Shown: positions 38,063 through 55,404, numbered from the stretch's first letter. The stretch is 64,000 nucleotides of DNA from Cacajao melanocephalus (GCA_963573385.1 CAUYLG010038508.1:1-64000); one strand, 5' to 3'. Notes: generated by a model from the sequence alone, not told the origin. Program-made: numbers and translations.

Positions 38063-41000
38063 AATTAGAGGTTTCACTTAAGGGTTTGGAGGAAGCCTTA
38101 TCATTAAATATTGACAACTGTAATCCTTGCCAGGCACTAACGTTTGTGTTTCTCTAGTGAGTATATTTGTTTCATATAACATTTAACATTTTGGGTCTTT
38201 TTTGACTGTTGATTTCTAACATAAATGATATAAATTTGAGGATCTATAAAATACAGTTAAAATACATTTCTAAAATATGTACTTTTAAAGTTTTATTAAA
38301 GTGACAATTTAAAAATTAGTAAATTCAGTTCTTTACAGTGAAATTTCTTTAGTAGGGCGTACCAAAATTACATTGAAAAAATCCTGGGATCCTACAGAAG
38401 ATATAAAGGAGACATTGATTGGAATTGATATTCAGATGCACACAAACATATGACGGCTGTCCTAGCAGTGGCTGCACGTTCACCCACCTGGCGTGGGCCT
38501 AAAACCAAGCGTGGTGGTGCCATCCTGTACCCAGCAATTGTCTGTCTTTGCTCTCTTCCGACTCTGTTGAAGTTCTGCTTCTGATTCTTTCGTCTTTGTC
38601 TTGATTCTGTGGTGGAGTCTAACCTTGGACTTGGTGCATACATTTGGCTCTTGATATAATTAATCCTCATAGCTCCTGAGAATCTGACTCAAGAGCCCCT
38701 GCAATTTATCTTCCTGAATTCTCTGTTAACTGTGCCAACCAGATCCAGCCCCATGAACTTACCAAGGCTGGCACCACACTAGGCCTGCCAGGGAGATCAG
38801 AACAGCTGGTACCTGTCTTTCCTTTTCCCTCCATTAATTTCTCACTCATCTCAATTATATCTTTGTATTCAGTGAAAACATTGTTGACAAAATATCTGTA
38901 AACAGAAAAGATGTTATGAAGAAGTCTAAAAGAAACTATTGGTAAAGAAACTATAACGTGAATGTAGACTGTAGGCTGTTCTAAAAGATGACTGTCCTGC
39001 TGTCTTTAAAACTGTCAATGTCAGCGAGGTCTGGGGAAAGGTGGAAGAACCGTTTTCTTTAAAATAGACTAAAAGAGATGTAAGAACAATTAAAAATATG
39101 GAACCTTGATTGGATGCTAGTTTAAAAATATAGCTGTAAAAGACATTTGGGAAAATTAGATTTGAATATTAAAGAGAATATTAGAGTGAGTACTAGTTTT
39201 AGGATACTATCATTGATTTCCTCAGATATGATAACAGTATTAGGATTCTGTAGGAGAACATCCTTTTAGAAAATTTACGGTAAGATATGTATCAGTAGAG
39301 TGTCATGATATTTGCGACTTCCTTTCAAATGATCCAGAATACAATCCGCGTCTGGATTTAAAACAATATGGTAAAATATTAACCATGGTTGAACCCAGGT
39401 GATAGGTATTTTTTTGTTACAAATCTTTCAACTCTTCTGTATGTTTTAAAAAAATGTTATAGTAAGAAGTTGGAAAAACTGTTGTATGTAAGAATCATTA
39501 TTCTGACCTCAACAGAAATGCTAATTGTTTACTTTTCATGGGAATTGTTCATAAATAATCTAAATATTTAGAGCATGAATATCTAAATGATGAAACAAAG
39601 GATCATAAATAAATTCTTGCCTCTTTTTTTGGAGAGTGCTAGGTTGCTTCTTAATATTTATGAACCTTAATTTTCCAAATTTCGTATTTCCACTTTTCTT
39701 GAAAGCATCTGGTAATGGTGACTTTCTTTTATAGAATTCCAAGCCTTCAGAGAAGAATCTAAAGTTCTAAAGAAGGAAAAATGGAAATTACGATAGAGCC
39801 TAGAAGAAAAGAAATGAATATATTTAGTTTTGCCACATGGGAATAAGAAATAGTGGGGAAGAGAAAAGATGGAAGAGATACTTTTATTCATAGGCCATAC
39901 CTGAGTTCAAATGCTGGTCATTCTGATACAGTGTCTGCTGTTAATACAAGGAGCCAGGACAGTGCTTGGAAAGAAAGTGTCACTGTTACCTGAGTTTTCA
40001 AAGGATGTTCAAGTCTTATTTTTGCAAAATATGATTGTTTATATAGTTTACTTATGGCAAAGTATGGTTGCTAGCTTGTGTCGTTTATATAGTTGAAAGA
40101 TTGCTCTAGTCATTGCAAGTTTTCTTGTCTGTACCTTGATGAGGTGGGTTAATTTCCATTTCCCGGCCCTGTGCTGTTGTTGGGGGATGATTTCCCCAGG
40201 CCTTTAGCATGCCTGTGTTTTGCTGGACATGCAAAAAGGCAAGGCCCTTCAGAGCTCTTTATTAGGGCCATTTTCCAGGGCTGCTTTTGCAGTGAGCTGC
40301 CTGAAGAGATGAGAGGAAAGAGCAGGTGAGCCTCTGACTCTCTCCCCTCAGCTTGTGGACCAGCTGGTTCACAAGCTCAGTGTTTCTTGTGACGCAATCC
40401 ACTGCAGGGTCAAGAACCTAATGCTTGCCTTGTGGGAACTGGGGTCCAGGGAACAGACGTGAATTCAGATACTGTGGCGGCTGCTTTTGCAATAAGTAAT
40501 AAAGTCTTTCATTGCTGATCTAGGATTCTCATGTTTTCTCTAAGCATCCACAAAATTGTGACAAACTAATGTGCTAGCTTCTAAGTAGAGTAAAATGAAA
40601 TCCCAGATCCTTCAGAGTCCTTGACAGCCAGCATATGGTTACACAGAATATTTAAGCAGCAAATATTTTTGTGACAATCGCTTTCTTAAAAAAACAACAC
40701 TTTTTATGCAAAGCACTGACAGTAGCTGAATTTTGCTAGACAAAATTCTATTCTAAAAATTTGCCATCTTAACTAGATAGCTAAGATTTTATGATGTGTA
40801 TGAGAAGGGGCTACACACTCGCACAAACAAGGAGAAACTTGGTGGTGGGTGGTCACTCTGTTTCTAGGTCATCCACTCCCCAAAGAGGTCAGAAAAGGAT
40901 AGACTTATGATGAGATCCCAAGATGCACCTAAAGAATGATCTAGTGAGTAGGAAATTCAAAGGCACCATATTCCTCCAGAGTGGAGGCAGAGGCCAGGTT

Positions 41001-42200
41001 GGCTTTTGGTTTCTTATTTTTGTAGAACACAGCTTGGTGATGTGTCCACAGCCATGCAGGTCCATGACTAGACTATTGGAAATCCTTGCTGGTGGCATGT
41101 CGCCAACCTTTTACTTTCTCTCAGTGCCTTTTCTCTAAGTAATGATGCAGTTCAGGCCCTCAGCTTGCTGTTTTGTGGTATGTGCCAGTCACCCGCTTCT
41201 TGAACCGGACGAGCACAGAGCTAGGATGCCTGTCACACCCACCTCCCCTGCGGAGGTCTCTTGACTGTAGCCATTGCCAAGAGAAGCTTGTCTAGGCAGC
41301 TCTACAAACACGGTAACGACGCTGCTTCTCCAGAGCTGATCAGAGCAGGCTGGAAAGCCAGAGGAAGACAAACCGTCCATCAGCTGCCCAGCAGTCAGTG
41401 ACATGGTCCAGGGTAGCTCTACCCGGGCGGGGTTGTTAATGCAGTGAAGTAGGTTTCTCACGAGAATTTGCATGTGAGGTAGAGGGAGAGTCAACAACAC
41501 AGGCTTGTTATCAGGTTTAAGTGAGATCATTCCCATAAGGCACTTCGCAGAGCGCTTGGCTGAAATCTGGGGCTTAATAAATGTTGGGTAATTAACACGA
41601 CCGTAATTGTTCATAGGTGAGGCTGAACTCTGAGAGAAGGTAAAGAGCAGAGAGGCCACACGCTACCTGGGGCCAAGAATACCCAACAGTTCTAAAGGAA
41701 GGCCAGAAAGAAGTAAGAGGTAGAGGTGAGATGCTGAGGAGGGAACTTAGAGAAGTGGAATCACATGAGCAAGCGTGGCACCCTCTCCGTGTCCTGAACA
41801 CTCACAGTGCCAAGAGCGCGGGGTAACAGCCTGTTCTCCAGCTGCCGGGGAGGCTGGATGACCTTTGCAGTCCCCACATTCTAACCCCTAGAGCCTGCCG
41901 TCTCCTTCCGCCCTTATATTCCTGTTTAGTTGCTGTTTCCCAGACTCCTGTGGGATCTGGATGCTTGTTTTCCATATTTCTATTTTAATAATTTCCATAA
42001 AATGAAATCCTTTCGTTAGGATCACACCACTTGCCCAGCTCGTGCTACTCATTGCTAGGAGTAACTTGAGTAAGCCTCACGCCTTGTTACCGGAAAGGAT
42101 ACATTAATGTACTTGCCTTTCCCAACTCACATCTTCCCGAGGTCCCCCTTTCTTGCTGGTTGGATAGAATTTATCCACTCTCTCAGCTTCTCTACCATAT
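38063..42200 (+). other. FAM149A intron, Alu-free unassigned stretch
   Basis: A MIR 3' part is likely at 41440-41595 (cacttcgcagagcgcttggc, then ttaataaatgttgggtaatt). I recognise no gene. The minus-strand frame at 41189-41659 overlaps this MIR and has no known domain. Confidence 0.4.
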
Positions 42201-42202
42201 GA

Positions 42203-42755
42203 CGGTATGATGGTCAATTTTGTGTGTCAACTTGATGGAGCTAAGGGATACCAGATAGCTGATAAAACATTATTTTTTGATATGTTTGTGATGGTGTTTC
42301 CAGGAGAGATTAGCATTTTCATCAATAGATGCAGTGGAATCTACCCTCATCAATGAAATGGGCATCATCCAATCCTTTAAGGGACCAGATAGTACAAAAA
42401 GGCAGAGGAAGGGCAAGTTCTCTTCTTCTTGATCTTGGACACCCATCTCCTGCCCTCAGACATTGAAGGGCCTGGTTCTTGGGTCTTTAGACTCCGGGAC
42501 TCCACCCTCAAATTCTCAGGTGTTTGACCTTGGACTGGGGGGAGTCATGCCATCATCACCCCATCGACCCCCTGGTTCTCGGGTCTTCACCCTTGGGCTG
42601 GATCGCACCACTGGCTTTCCTGGTTCTTCAGCTTGCAGATGATGCAGCTTCTTGGACTCCATGATGGCATGAGCCTGTCCCCCTGATACATCCCTCATAT
42701 ATATCTCTGTATCCTATTGATTCTGTTTCTTTGGAGAACCCTAATATGGAGGAGT
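42203..42755 (+). repeat. Ancient interspersed repeat (copy A, sense)
   Basis: Starts gatggtcaattttgtgtgtc and ends attctgtttctttggagaac. The end is the reverse complement of the starts of the copies at 55311 and 57885, so the three are one family. Confidence 0.6.
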
Positions 42756-43212
42756 GAGAGACGCTTGCTCTTTATAAAATGGGCAGTGTGTCACCATTCT
42801 GTGGTGATTTTGAGCTAATTTTCTGCTTTGGAACCACTGAAGAGGCTTACTGAAGGCTGGAATGGAGTGGAATTTTGTCATGGTAGAGCTGTAAGGTGTG
42901 CCAGTTACAAATGTTGCAGGCAGGACAGTTATTTCACAGGCGGAAGTAGTGTCTGTGTGATTTTCTGAGAAGCTCTGGCTTCCCACCAGGCAGAGGGTGC
43001 TGGAGCTGACGGCCCGGGCCAACAGGGGCAACTGTTCACCCCTGGCCAGCTCCACCCTGAGTGGCATCACATTGGGAGTTTGAAATCAGCCAAGGAGGAA
43101 CTATTTTCACCCTGCATGCCCACGAAATCTCAACTCAGAGCTTTGGTTTCTCCCGGAGAGTTAGTCTACCAGCACACTGCTGCTAGGTATGTTTACTTCA
43201 CAGTAAACAGCT

Positions 43213-43247
43213 TTTCAATCTACCTGAATTCCACAGGTAGATTGAAA
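43213..43247. repeat. Perfect 14-bp inverted repeat (7-nt loop)
   Basis: tttcaatctacctg, spacer aattcca, then caggtagattgaaa. Both arms match exactly, in sequence otherwise without a recognised repeat. Confidence 0.95.
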
Positions 43248-43554
43248 CAAGGGGACGCTTTTGACAAAAGCCTTTGAGATTACTCCGTCTGTCACAGAAA
43301 CACTCAGAAGAGATGTCGAGAGGTTGGCCTCTCCAAAGTCACATAGCTGGAGTGTCGGTACCACGTTCTGTCTAGTGGCTTTCAACATTGTTTTTTTCTC
43401 TTACAGCACCCATCAGAGGATGACATATATGCAAGAAACAGTTTCATGAGAAATTGTTAATGTGATCACTGCAGTTGTATCCCTAACTCTTCACACAAAC
43501 AAGAATAAGAGAATGTATGTGAAAGGGATAGTCTGAAATATTCCGGGTTTTTTG

Positions 43555-43857
43555 TTTGTTTTTTTTTTTTGAGATGGAGTTTCTCTCTTGTCGCCCAGGC
43601 TGGAGTGCAATGGCACACTCTCAGCTCACTGCAACCTCCACCTTACTGGGCTCAAGCAGTTCTCCTGTCTTAGCCTCTCAAGTAGCTGGAGCTACAGGCA
43701 TGTGTCACTATACCTAGCTTATTTTTTTTGTATTTTTAGTAGAGCCGGGGTTCTACCATGTTGGCCAGGCTGGTCTCGAACTCCTGACCTCAGGTGGTCC
43801 TCCCGCCTCGGCTTCTGAAAGTGCTGGAATTACAGTCATAAGCCACTGCGTTCAGCC
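43555..43857 (-). mobile_element. Alu, antisense
   Basis: First of two antisense Alus joined head to tail. Confidence 0.92.
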
Positions 43858-44152
<295 letters not shown>

Positions 44153-44650
44153 AATATTCTGTTTTTTAATGCAAATCATTGACAAAATTAGTCCTACATT
44201 TTTGTGGTCATAGCTTACAACTGATACTGGGGTTAAGGACCATGAGTTTAGATAATCCAAGGGGAGAGGAAGTTGTGCTCTGCAGGGGACTCATGTTGAA
44301 GTGTTTGGTCCTTGGGAGCCACTCAGCTAAATGTTATAAAAACCAAACCAAACAAAGAACAATGGAACCTTCCCTGGAACACCTTAGTGCATAGTGCTTT
44401 CTTTCCTCCTTGTAAGGGCACGTATTATATGTATTTTTGTTTATTATGGGGAAGGGCTGAGCTCTACTTAATGGAACTACATCTAGTATATTTCTAGTAT
44501 ATCCCAGAGCTCATGATTTTTTGAAATTCAAGGTCTGTATTAAATCCGATTTATTTAGAATTAGGATGTTTACCTCATTATTTAATGGACTTCAGTTGTT
44601 GGTTTGGTTAATATTCACACTTTTTAATATTCACACTTTGAGCTTAGCAT
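44153..44650 (+). other. Unassigned intron sequence
   Basis: No recognised element. Confidence 0.4.
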
Positions 44651-44818
44651 TGTATGTCTGTGTGTGTACATATGTGTGTGTGTGGATGTGTGTATGAGTT
44701 ATGAGTGTCTGTGTAGGTGCATGTGTGTATGGTGTATGTGTCTGTAGAGGTATGTGTGTGGTTGTGTGTGTGTGTGTATGGGTGTTTGTGTGTGTGTGTG
44801 TCTGTGTATCTGTGTGTT

Positions 44819-44849
<31 letters not shown>

Positions 44850-45136
44850 CTGTATTGGTATGTGTGTGTGTGTGTCTCCATGTATGAGCTTGTATCTGTG
44901 TGTGTGCATGCACCTCTGAATGTGTGTCTGTGTATGAATGTGTGTCTGTGTATCTGTCACTTTGTGTCCATGTATGTATCTGTATGGGTGTGTCTATGTG
45001 TCTGTATATGAGTGTGTCTATTTGTGCAGCTGTATGGGTGTGTATGTGAGTGTGTGTGTGTATGAGTGTGTGTGTGGGCATGTATGTATATGTCTCTGTG
45101 TATGAGAGTGTGTGTGTGTGTGTGTGTGTCTGTGTG
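44651..45136 (+). repeat. TG-rich complex tandem repeat (about 486 bp)
   Basis: Nearly continuous tgtg with scattered tctg, tatg and catg units. All open frames here (Cys-Val or Thr-His runs) are by-products of the repeat. Confidence 0.97.
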
Positions 45137-46123
45137 CTCCAAATATACTTCTAATCTCTACACCTTGCTGTCCCTTTTGGGAGCCTCTGTTTTGGCCCCA
45201 CACTGACCCTGAAGCAAGATGCAACTCTCTTTTCCCCATAAGGAATTCATGAACTGTAATTGCATTAAATCACGAGGAAAAACTCTATATTTCACTAAAG
45301 ATCCCCTTGAAAGATGAATGTGATTCATAGCACACACTGTACAGTATCTCACTTCAAAAGTTTTCTTAATTCCACTTCCAGCAAGGGCGGACTGGATTGT
45401 TTCAGACCAGCCACCAGCTGAGAGCAGCTAGAGAAACTGAACACTCAGTTAAAGGCCGCGCTGGGGCCGGGGTGACCTGGAAATAGTGCAGTGCCAGGGA
45501 CTGAAACCCAGCTTTAGACCTTCTCAATTCCTGATTGGATTAAGGTGGCCTGGGACGGTGAGAAACCCCAGCACAGTCTGTTATATGAAGCAAATACAAC
45601 CCTCTTTGAACTTAAGCTGCAAGCAGCAACTCTATATTGCTTACCAGACACCATTTAAGTAGAAGAAAGAAATATTAAATATACACATCAAGTGTTTGTA
45701 TGTGCAAAGATTCCTAATAAAAGAAAGCTGGTGTATCTTAACATCAGACCAAGTAGACTTCCCAGTAAATAGGAAGCATTAGTAAAAGTAACAAGGGCCA
45801 TTTCATAAAGATTAAAGGGCCACTCTATGAGAAAATAAAAGAATTCTTAATTTATAGATACCAATAACATTGTTTCAAAAATATATAAAGATGCATTTAT
45901 TTGACTAACTTGTAGCAGCTAATGTCTGTTCCCAAGGTTTTCTCTCTAGCAAGAGAATGCTGTTCTTGCCCTTCCTGTCCATCTGCCCATGGCAGCGAAG
46001 ATTGATTGGAAGAGTATAGGAATTATAGAACACAGTTAGGAGATTACAACTCAGACATAAACTTCTAAACAGTGAAAAACCTGTTTTACTCCAAAAAGGA
46101 AATCTAAAATCCGACTTTATGAA

Positions 46124-46171
<48 letters not shown>

Positions 46172-46240
46172 TGGCAGAACTAAAAGAAGGAAAATGCAGA
46201 ATTGTAGTGGAAGATTTTAACTGTAATTGTATATAATTAA
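45137..46240 (+). other. Unassigned intron sequence with (TA)n
   Basis: Apart from the TA repeat at 46129-46167, nothing recognised. Confidence 0.4.
46129..46167. repeat. (TA)n microsatellite, about 19 units
   Basis: Uninterrupted alternating T and A. Confidence 0.97.
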
Positions 46241-46244
46241 CTGT

Positions 46245-46365
46245 TTGTTTGAGACAGGATCTCACTCTGTCATTCAGGCTGGAGTGCAGGGCTCTGATCT
46301 CAGCTGACTGCAGCCTCTACCTGCCCGGGTTCAGGTGATCCCCAGGTTCAGGTGATTCTTGTCTG
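46245..46365 (-). mobile_element. Partial Alu, antisense
   Basis: Single-monomer-length segment with a local caggttcaggtgat repetition. Confidence 0.75.
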
Positions 46366-46534
46366 CAATACTCTCCTGGCCTTTTTGTCTACCTTTGTAT
46401 CAGTAACATACTGTCTTATTTACTGTAGCTTTTCAATTCATTCCATATCTGTGAGAGGAATTACTTTGTTGTACAAATCTTTCTAAGGTAAGTTGGTGGT
46501 ATTTTTTCTGAAACAAATTGATTCTAAAAAATTA

Positions 46535-47395
<861 letters not shown>

Positions 47396-47774
47396 ATCTA
47401 GCCCTTTAACTATAATTGATTGTTGGGGAAAAGTTCTTTTAAATTTGTTTTTGAGTGGGTTTAGCTTCTGTTCTGGCTTTATCATCTCCATAAAAGATTG
47501 GAAGACAAAACACTAAATAGTTCTAGATTAAAGCTTAGCAACACAGATAACATGTCATTTCCACAGCAGAGACTTGGTGAAATTAATCATTTGACAAATT
47601 GTCTTGATACAATATCATTTTCCAGTTTGTGCCACTTCTAATAAAATTTTAAAGATCTATTATCTGTTTCTGAAAATTAAGCCATCAGTATTGTCAGGAG
47701 ACAAAATTAAAACACAACAAATTTAGTTCAAAAATCTCGGTTGATTTTATTTGCAATTCTAGAATTGGGCAACA
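47396..47774 (+). other. Unassigned AT-rich intron sequence
   Basis: No recognised element. Confidence 0.4.
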
Positions 47775-48073
47775 CTTTTTTCTTTTTTTTTTTGAGACAG
47801 AGTCTCATTCTGTTGCCCAGGCTGGAGTGCAGTGGCGCCATCTCAGCTCACTGCAAACTCCGCCTCCTGGGTTCAAGCAGTTGCCTGCCTCAGCCTCCTG
47901 AGTAGCTGGAATTACAGGCGCCCGCCACCATGCCTGGCTAATTTTTGTATTTTTAGTAGAGATGGGGTTTCACCATTTTGGCCAGGCTGGTCTTGAACTC
48001 TTGACCTCGTGATCCATCCACCTTGGCGTCCCAAAGTGCTGGGATTGCAGGCGGGAGCCACCATGCCCAGCCT
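47775..48073 (-). mobile_element. Alu, antisense
   Basis: Complete Alu with poly-T start. Confidence 0.93.
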
Positions 48074-50530
<2,457 letters not shown>

Positions 50531-50534
50531 TGAT

Positions 50535-51540
50535 TTTTTAATAATTGTGATAAATATGCGTGACATAGAATTGATCATTTTATCCATTTTAAGTGTACCA
50601 TTTAGTGGCATTAAGTACCACATTCCTAATGTTGTGCAATCATCACCATCTTCCATTGCAAACAAAAACTCACTACCCAGTATCAGTGACTCCCCGTTCC
50701 TTCCTCTCCTCAGCACCTGGCAGCCACCGTTCTACTTTCTGCCTGTATGAAATTGACTACTTTAGGGACCTTATATAAGGGGAATCATACAATATTTGTG
50801 CTTTTGTGCCTGGCTTATTTCACTTAGCATAATGGTTTTAAGGTTCATCTATGTTATAGCCTGAATCATATTTTCACTCCTTTTTAAGACTGAATATTTC
50901 ATTATATGTATTAATATATACCACCATTTGTTTATCTATTCTTCTGTTGATGGACATTCAGGTTGTTTCCCTGTTTGGCTATGTGAATGATGCTGCTGTG
51001 AGCAGTTCTTTTAAGAGATGGGGTCCTGCTCTGTCCTTTGGGCTGGAGTGCAGTGGCATGATCACAGCTCACTGCAGCCCTGACCTCCCGGGCTCAGCTG
51101 ATCCTCCTGCCTCAGCCTCCCAGAGTACCTGGGAGTATAAGCATGTGCCTCCACACATAGCTACTTTTAAAATTTTCTGTAGATCCTGTAGAGACAGGAT
51201 CTCCCTGTGTTGCCCAAGGTGGTCTCAAACTCCTGGCTCAAGCGATTCACCCATCTCAGCCTCCCAAAGTGTTGGGTTTACAGGCATGAGCCACTGCACC
51301 TGGCCTGTGTCTCTGCTTTTAATTATTTCAGGTATATGCCAAGAAGTGGGATTGGTGGATAGGATGGTAATTTCACGTTTCACTTTTTGAGGAATCGCCA
51401 AATGATTTTTTCATAGTAGCAGCACCATTTTACATTTCCACCAGTGATGCACAAGAGTTCCCTTTTCCCTGCATCCCACCAAAACTTATTTACTTTCTTT
51501 CTTTGTAAACAGCCACTCTAATGAGTTTGAAATGGAGGAC
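50535..51540 (-). mobile_element. L1M fragment, antisense, split by an Alu
   Basis: attttaagtgtaccatttag, gcttatttcacttagcataa and gatggacattcaggttgttt precede the Alu; aagaagtgggattggtggat and caccattttacatttccacc follow it, in L1M order. Confidence 0.85.
51012..51305 (-). mobile_element. Alu, antisense, old (J-like), inside L1M
   Basis: L1 sequence resumes on the far side, so the Alu is the later insert. Confidence 0.92.
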
Positions 51541-52766
51541 TGATCTTTTTTATATTTTATGGCAAGGGCTTCCAGATAGCACTGTGAGATGCTGTTGAAG
51601 ATGGACACATCCCAGCTTCAGAGATTAAACTTGAGCAATTATGATCTTTATTTTCTTCTTTTGCAACAGTTTAGACTGGTATTTTCCTGCCTCTAAAATA
51701 GGAAGAAAACTGCATGTGAAGCATGTGCATGCCTGACTCTGTACAAAGTGCTGCAGCAGGGAGAGGAAGGAGGGGCGTTTGCTTTTTTAGGTGCACAAGA
51801 AAGATGGCAAGAATACAGTCATCCTGAGAGTGTCTGGCAGCCCAAGTTCTCCTTTCAGCTTTAGTCAGCTGAACTCTCTGGAGCACCAAGTAAAGAGGAA
51901 CCTCTGTGCTCTCCCAAGTGGCTTCTTTAGTCAGACCTAAGTTTTCCCTGGGTATCCTGCATTACCCTGGAATCTGACAGCTTTGTTGGTTTACATTTAG
52001 AAAGGGTGTTCTGCTGGTGTCCCCACCCAAAGATAGAATTGGTTTTACTTACAACAGTTAAAGCTGTCGAGAGAAACCCTAGCAACCTCCTGTGCTGGAG
52101 GTTTGCAGGAATCTGGGCTCTGGTCCCTGGTCTTCACCAAGCAGCAGCAGGCCTGCCCTTCTGAGGCCTCACTTTTTCCTTTCTGGAATACGAAGGCTTT
52201 GATTAGTTCCTCTACTTTTCAAACATTGATTAAAGGTCTATTATGTGCTGAGGCTGGGGTGACACAATTCGATAAGACAAGATCCCTGGGCTCAAGCAGT
52301 TTTTTAGGTGGGAATGGGTTGAGAGGATAGAATGTGCGGCAGATGAATCAAGGCGGTGGCCCTCGAAGTGCATCCTGGGCCAGCAGTACCAGCAGCGCAT
52401 GGGATCCTGAGAAATCCACATTCTAATCGTAGACTTGCTGCACCAGAGTGGGACGGGGCCCAGCAACTTGGGTTTTTACCAGCGCTCCAGTGATTCTGCT
52501 GCATGTTAGAATTTGACAACCACTGAATTTGATTCTGATCTGACAAGCAAACTGCAGTGCGAACACTAGATAGTGGGCACCGCCCCTTTGCCTCTGCACT
52601 CTGCACTCACATTCTTTACTTTAGATTGTGTATTACACACAAAACCCATGCCATCTCCCAATTCTAGTGTTCTGCAGTTCCATCTGTATGTTGTGAAGTT
52701 TAGTCATAGATTTATGAACACATTGTGTCGTAATGTTAAATATGAGTGGCAGTAGAGGAAATAATC
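51541..52766 (+). other. Unassigned intron sequence
   Basis: No gene or clear repeat. Confidence 0.4.
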
Positions 52767-53395
52767 AATTCTCCTTATCCCTGGTGGTCATGGTCTGTGA
52801 AGTCACCAGAAACCATGATGTGGTGGATGCTGCACCATAGCTGTAGAGGAAATACAGGGTGAGCTTCCTGGGAGCCTCCAGACTCAACGTTTTCGTCAAC
52901 TGATGATACCTGATCTTGTCTAATGCCTGTTCCTGTTTAAAGACACCTTATTTAATATATAGTGGTGACTTGCTAACGCTGAACTCACTGACAGCACTCT
53001 CTGCGCCTCTTGCCTGAAAGCGGATCAACACACATACTCCCTTCCTAAGGCACACCACAGCCGTCTTGCACTTAGGAACACCCGACAGCTTCAGCACAAC
53101 ACTCCAAGACCACTTTACACAGCAAATTGCCAACCAAAAGCACAACTGGGAAAACCTGTCATAGCACTGAATAGGCCCACAAAAGTGCACACTCATTTAC
53201 AGTGGGAGAGCTGAAACAAGGCAGGGTCACTTCGTGTGTCTGCACACACTTGAAGTGACTCAGCTGTGTCATCGTTCTGCATGTGCGAGGAGGGGCATGG
53301 AGGCACTACCCGTGTGGATTTGGGGCTTACAAATGTATTTTAGCAAGCAGGTGAATTTGCAGAGAGTGAACCAGAGAATAAGGATCAATTGTATA
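52767..53395 (+). mobile_element. Non-autonomous DNA transposon relic with inverted ends
   Basis: Left end tcaattctccttatcc pairs with right end ggataaggatcaattg type sequence (53378-53393). Internal gcacttaggaacacccgaca is non-coding. The family is not named with certainty. Confidence 0.5.
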
Positions 53396-55160
53396 TTATT
53401 CAGTTACATAAAATATAATGTACAATAGTGGGCTAGTGATTATTACAAAATCTTTGTTTTCTGCTGTGCTATTTAAAAGAAGAAATCAGACATTGAAAAA
53501 CACATTTTCGGAAAATTTGGCTTTATTGATGTTGCAGTTTGCCCAATTGAACTCTTCATGGAATATAGTTGGGTAGTTATTTTGAAAGACTGATTAATTA
53601 TCAAAATTTTTATAAAACAGTTTTTAGATTATTTTTTCTTTTTTTCACTTTATACTGATATAATGTGTAAAAGTAAGAAAAAACTACTGGATATAAAAGA
53701 ATGTCGTTGAACCCATTTGTACGTTATATTAGGTTGAAGCAATGTAATTTCTGTTTCTCTGGTTCAATATAGTATAATGTGGACAATTTCATATGATCCT
53801 ACCTAATAATTATTCTCTTTCAGAACTTAGGTATTTTATTTTGAATAGTATACTAATTCTATATTTTTCTATAATTTTCTATAAGCTTGTGGACCTCATT
53901 GATTACCTAGGACCTTCTAGGCTTTTTATACTCTTTATGTTAAAAGTCTAAGTATTTTTCATCTTCTCTTTTTGGATACAACATTCATAGCAATTTTAAA
54001 GTGTCTTGCTCGTCTTTGCCATGTAGGGGAGCTTTAGCGTCTCTGTATGATTTGTGGAGAGCTGTGCGGCTGTGTCCTGCAGGGCTGGAGGTGTGGTGCT
54101 GAAGTAGTCAGGCTGCCCACAGCCTAAGAAGGTACCTCTGCCTCTCCGTCCACCTCTCTGCCTGAGTTTTCTCACTGGCAGAATGGCACCAACAGTGGCG
54201 CCCCCTTCAAAGAATGACTGTGAAGCTCAAATACACCGATACAGATCAAGTGCGTATGGTACATATTCAATACATGTTACTGGATCCTGCGGTAGAACAC
54301 AGTTGTTGTGCTTAAAACAGGCCGATAATGAAAGGAACTTTAACAGAAATCAGCAGATTGGATTTGAGACAAATCTTTGAAAGCTAAACTTTTAAAGCCA
54401 GACTAGGCTTATGTGGAGAAAGCTGTGTACCCTTAGGGGTTTACTGGATGTTGCTGACCCTCTGTTTTTTTCTGTATAAAACTAACCACCTTTCAGGTGG
54501 CTGAAGGTTTTGTTCAGGTGGTTGTTGTGAGGTCTACGCGAAAGGTGCATTGGTCTTGGCCCTAAGTGCCTGTCAAAGCGATAGCACCCCATCCCTCGTG
54601 CACATTCGTTATCATCACATTTCCTGTTGGCGGTGACTACCAGCTGCTGTTCGCTGGAATGGTGACTCTTGATTTAAACAGGATTCTCCATCTGTTCTGG
54701 TATGAAAATTCAGCAAATCCTAAATCTTACCAAAAAGACATGAATCTGAGAAAGGTTTTTTTTTTTTTTTAATAGTGATGAAAGAGGGGAAATGTTGACA
54801 TCTGGTGGCTTTCTGACGATATTACATGCCAACATTTCACTATTATTGCATGTAACCTTTCAGTCCCAATCTGGAGCTATATCTTGGTTTACATAGGCTA
54901 TTCCTAGAAAATTCTCATAAAAGAAAAATTCTGTTATTTAATATCATATTCTTTATTACAATTTCCTGGACTCATTTTAAAACAATGTACTCATAAATTT
55001 CAGCACTTGTCCTACAGAGGAACTCTATACCAGTGATGTATCTCCCCCTTTCTGGAGGCGGGACATCCATAAAACATGATATTGTTTTATTAGTGTTCTA
55101 TGAAGGAAGTTACTAACTTGTAAAATATATTTAAACGTGTGGAGCAGGTTAATGCAAGCA
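53396..55160 (+). other. Unassigned AT-rich intron sequence
   Basis: A MIR-like segment is possible at 54120-54290. A degenerate half MADE1 may start at 53729 (ttaggttgaagcaa). No gene. Confidence 0.4.
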
Positions 55161-55164
55161 TTTT

Positions 55165-55310
55165 TAAAACAGACTTTTTATTTTAGAGCAGTTTTAGATT
55201 TACAGAATAGCAGCTCCCGATTATTCTGGTACACATGTCACAACTAATGAACCAACATCAATTCATTACCATCAGCTAAACTCCACACTTTATTCTGATT
55301 TCACCAGAGT
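55165..55310 (-). mobile_element. L1M fragment, antisense
   Basis: gagcagttttagatttacag then ttctggtacacatgtcacaa and aatgaaccaacatcaattca follow the L1M layout. Confidence 0.6.
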
Positions 55311-55365
55311 ACTAGTCAGATTCTTCAGAGAAGCAGATCGGACAGGATGAGTTAGTGAGTGTGAG

Positions 55366-55404
<39 letters not shown>

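Noticed and set aside
38392..38670. Minus-strand frame of 92 codons, considered as a processed pseudogene
   Set aside because: No family recognised, no A-tail or target duplication found.
44631..45239. Overlapping Thr/His-rich and Cys/Val-rich open frames
   Set aside because: They are translations of the TG-rich tandem repeat in several frames, not genes.
46129..46167. (TA)n considered as a regulatory element
   Set aside because: An ordinary microsatellite in unassigned sequence with nothing around it to suggest function.
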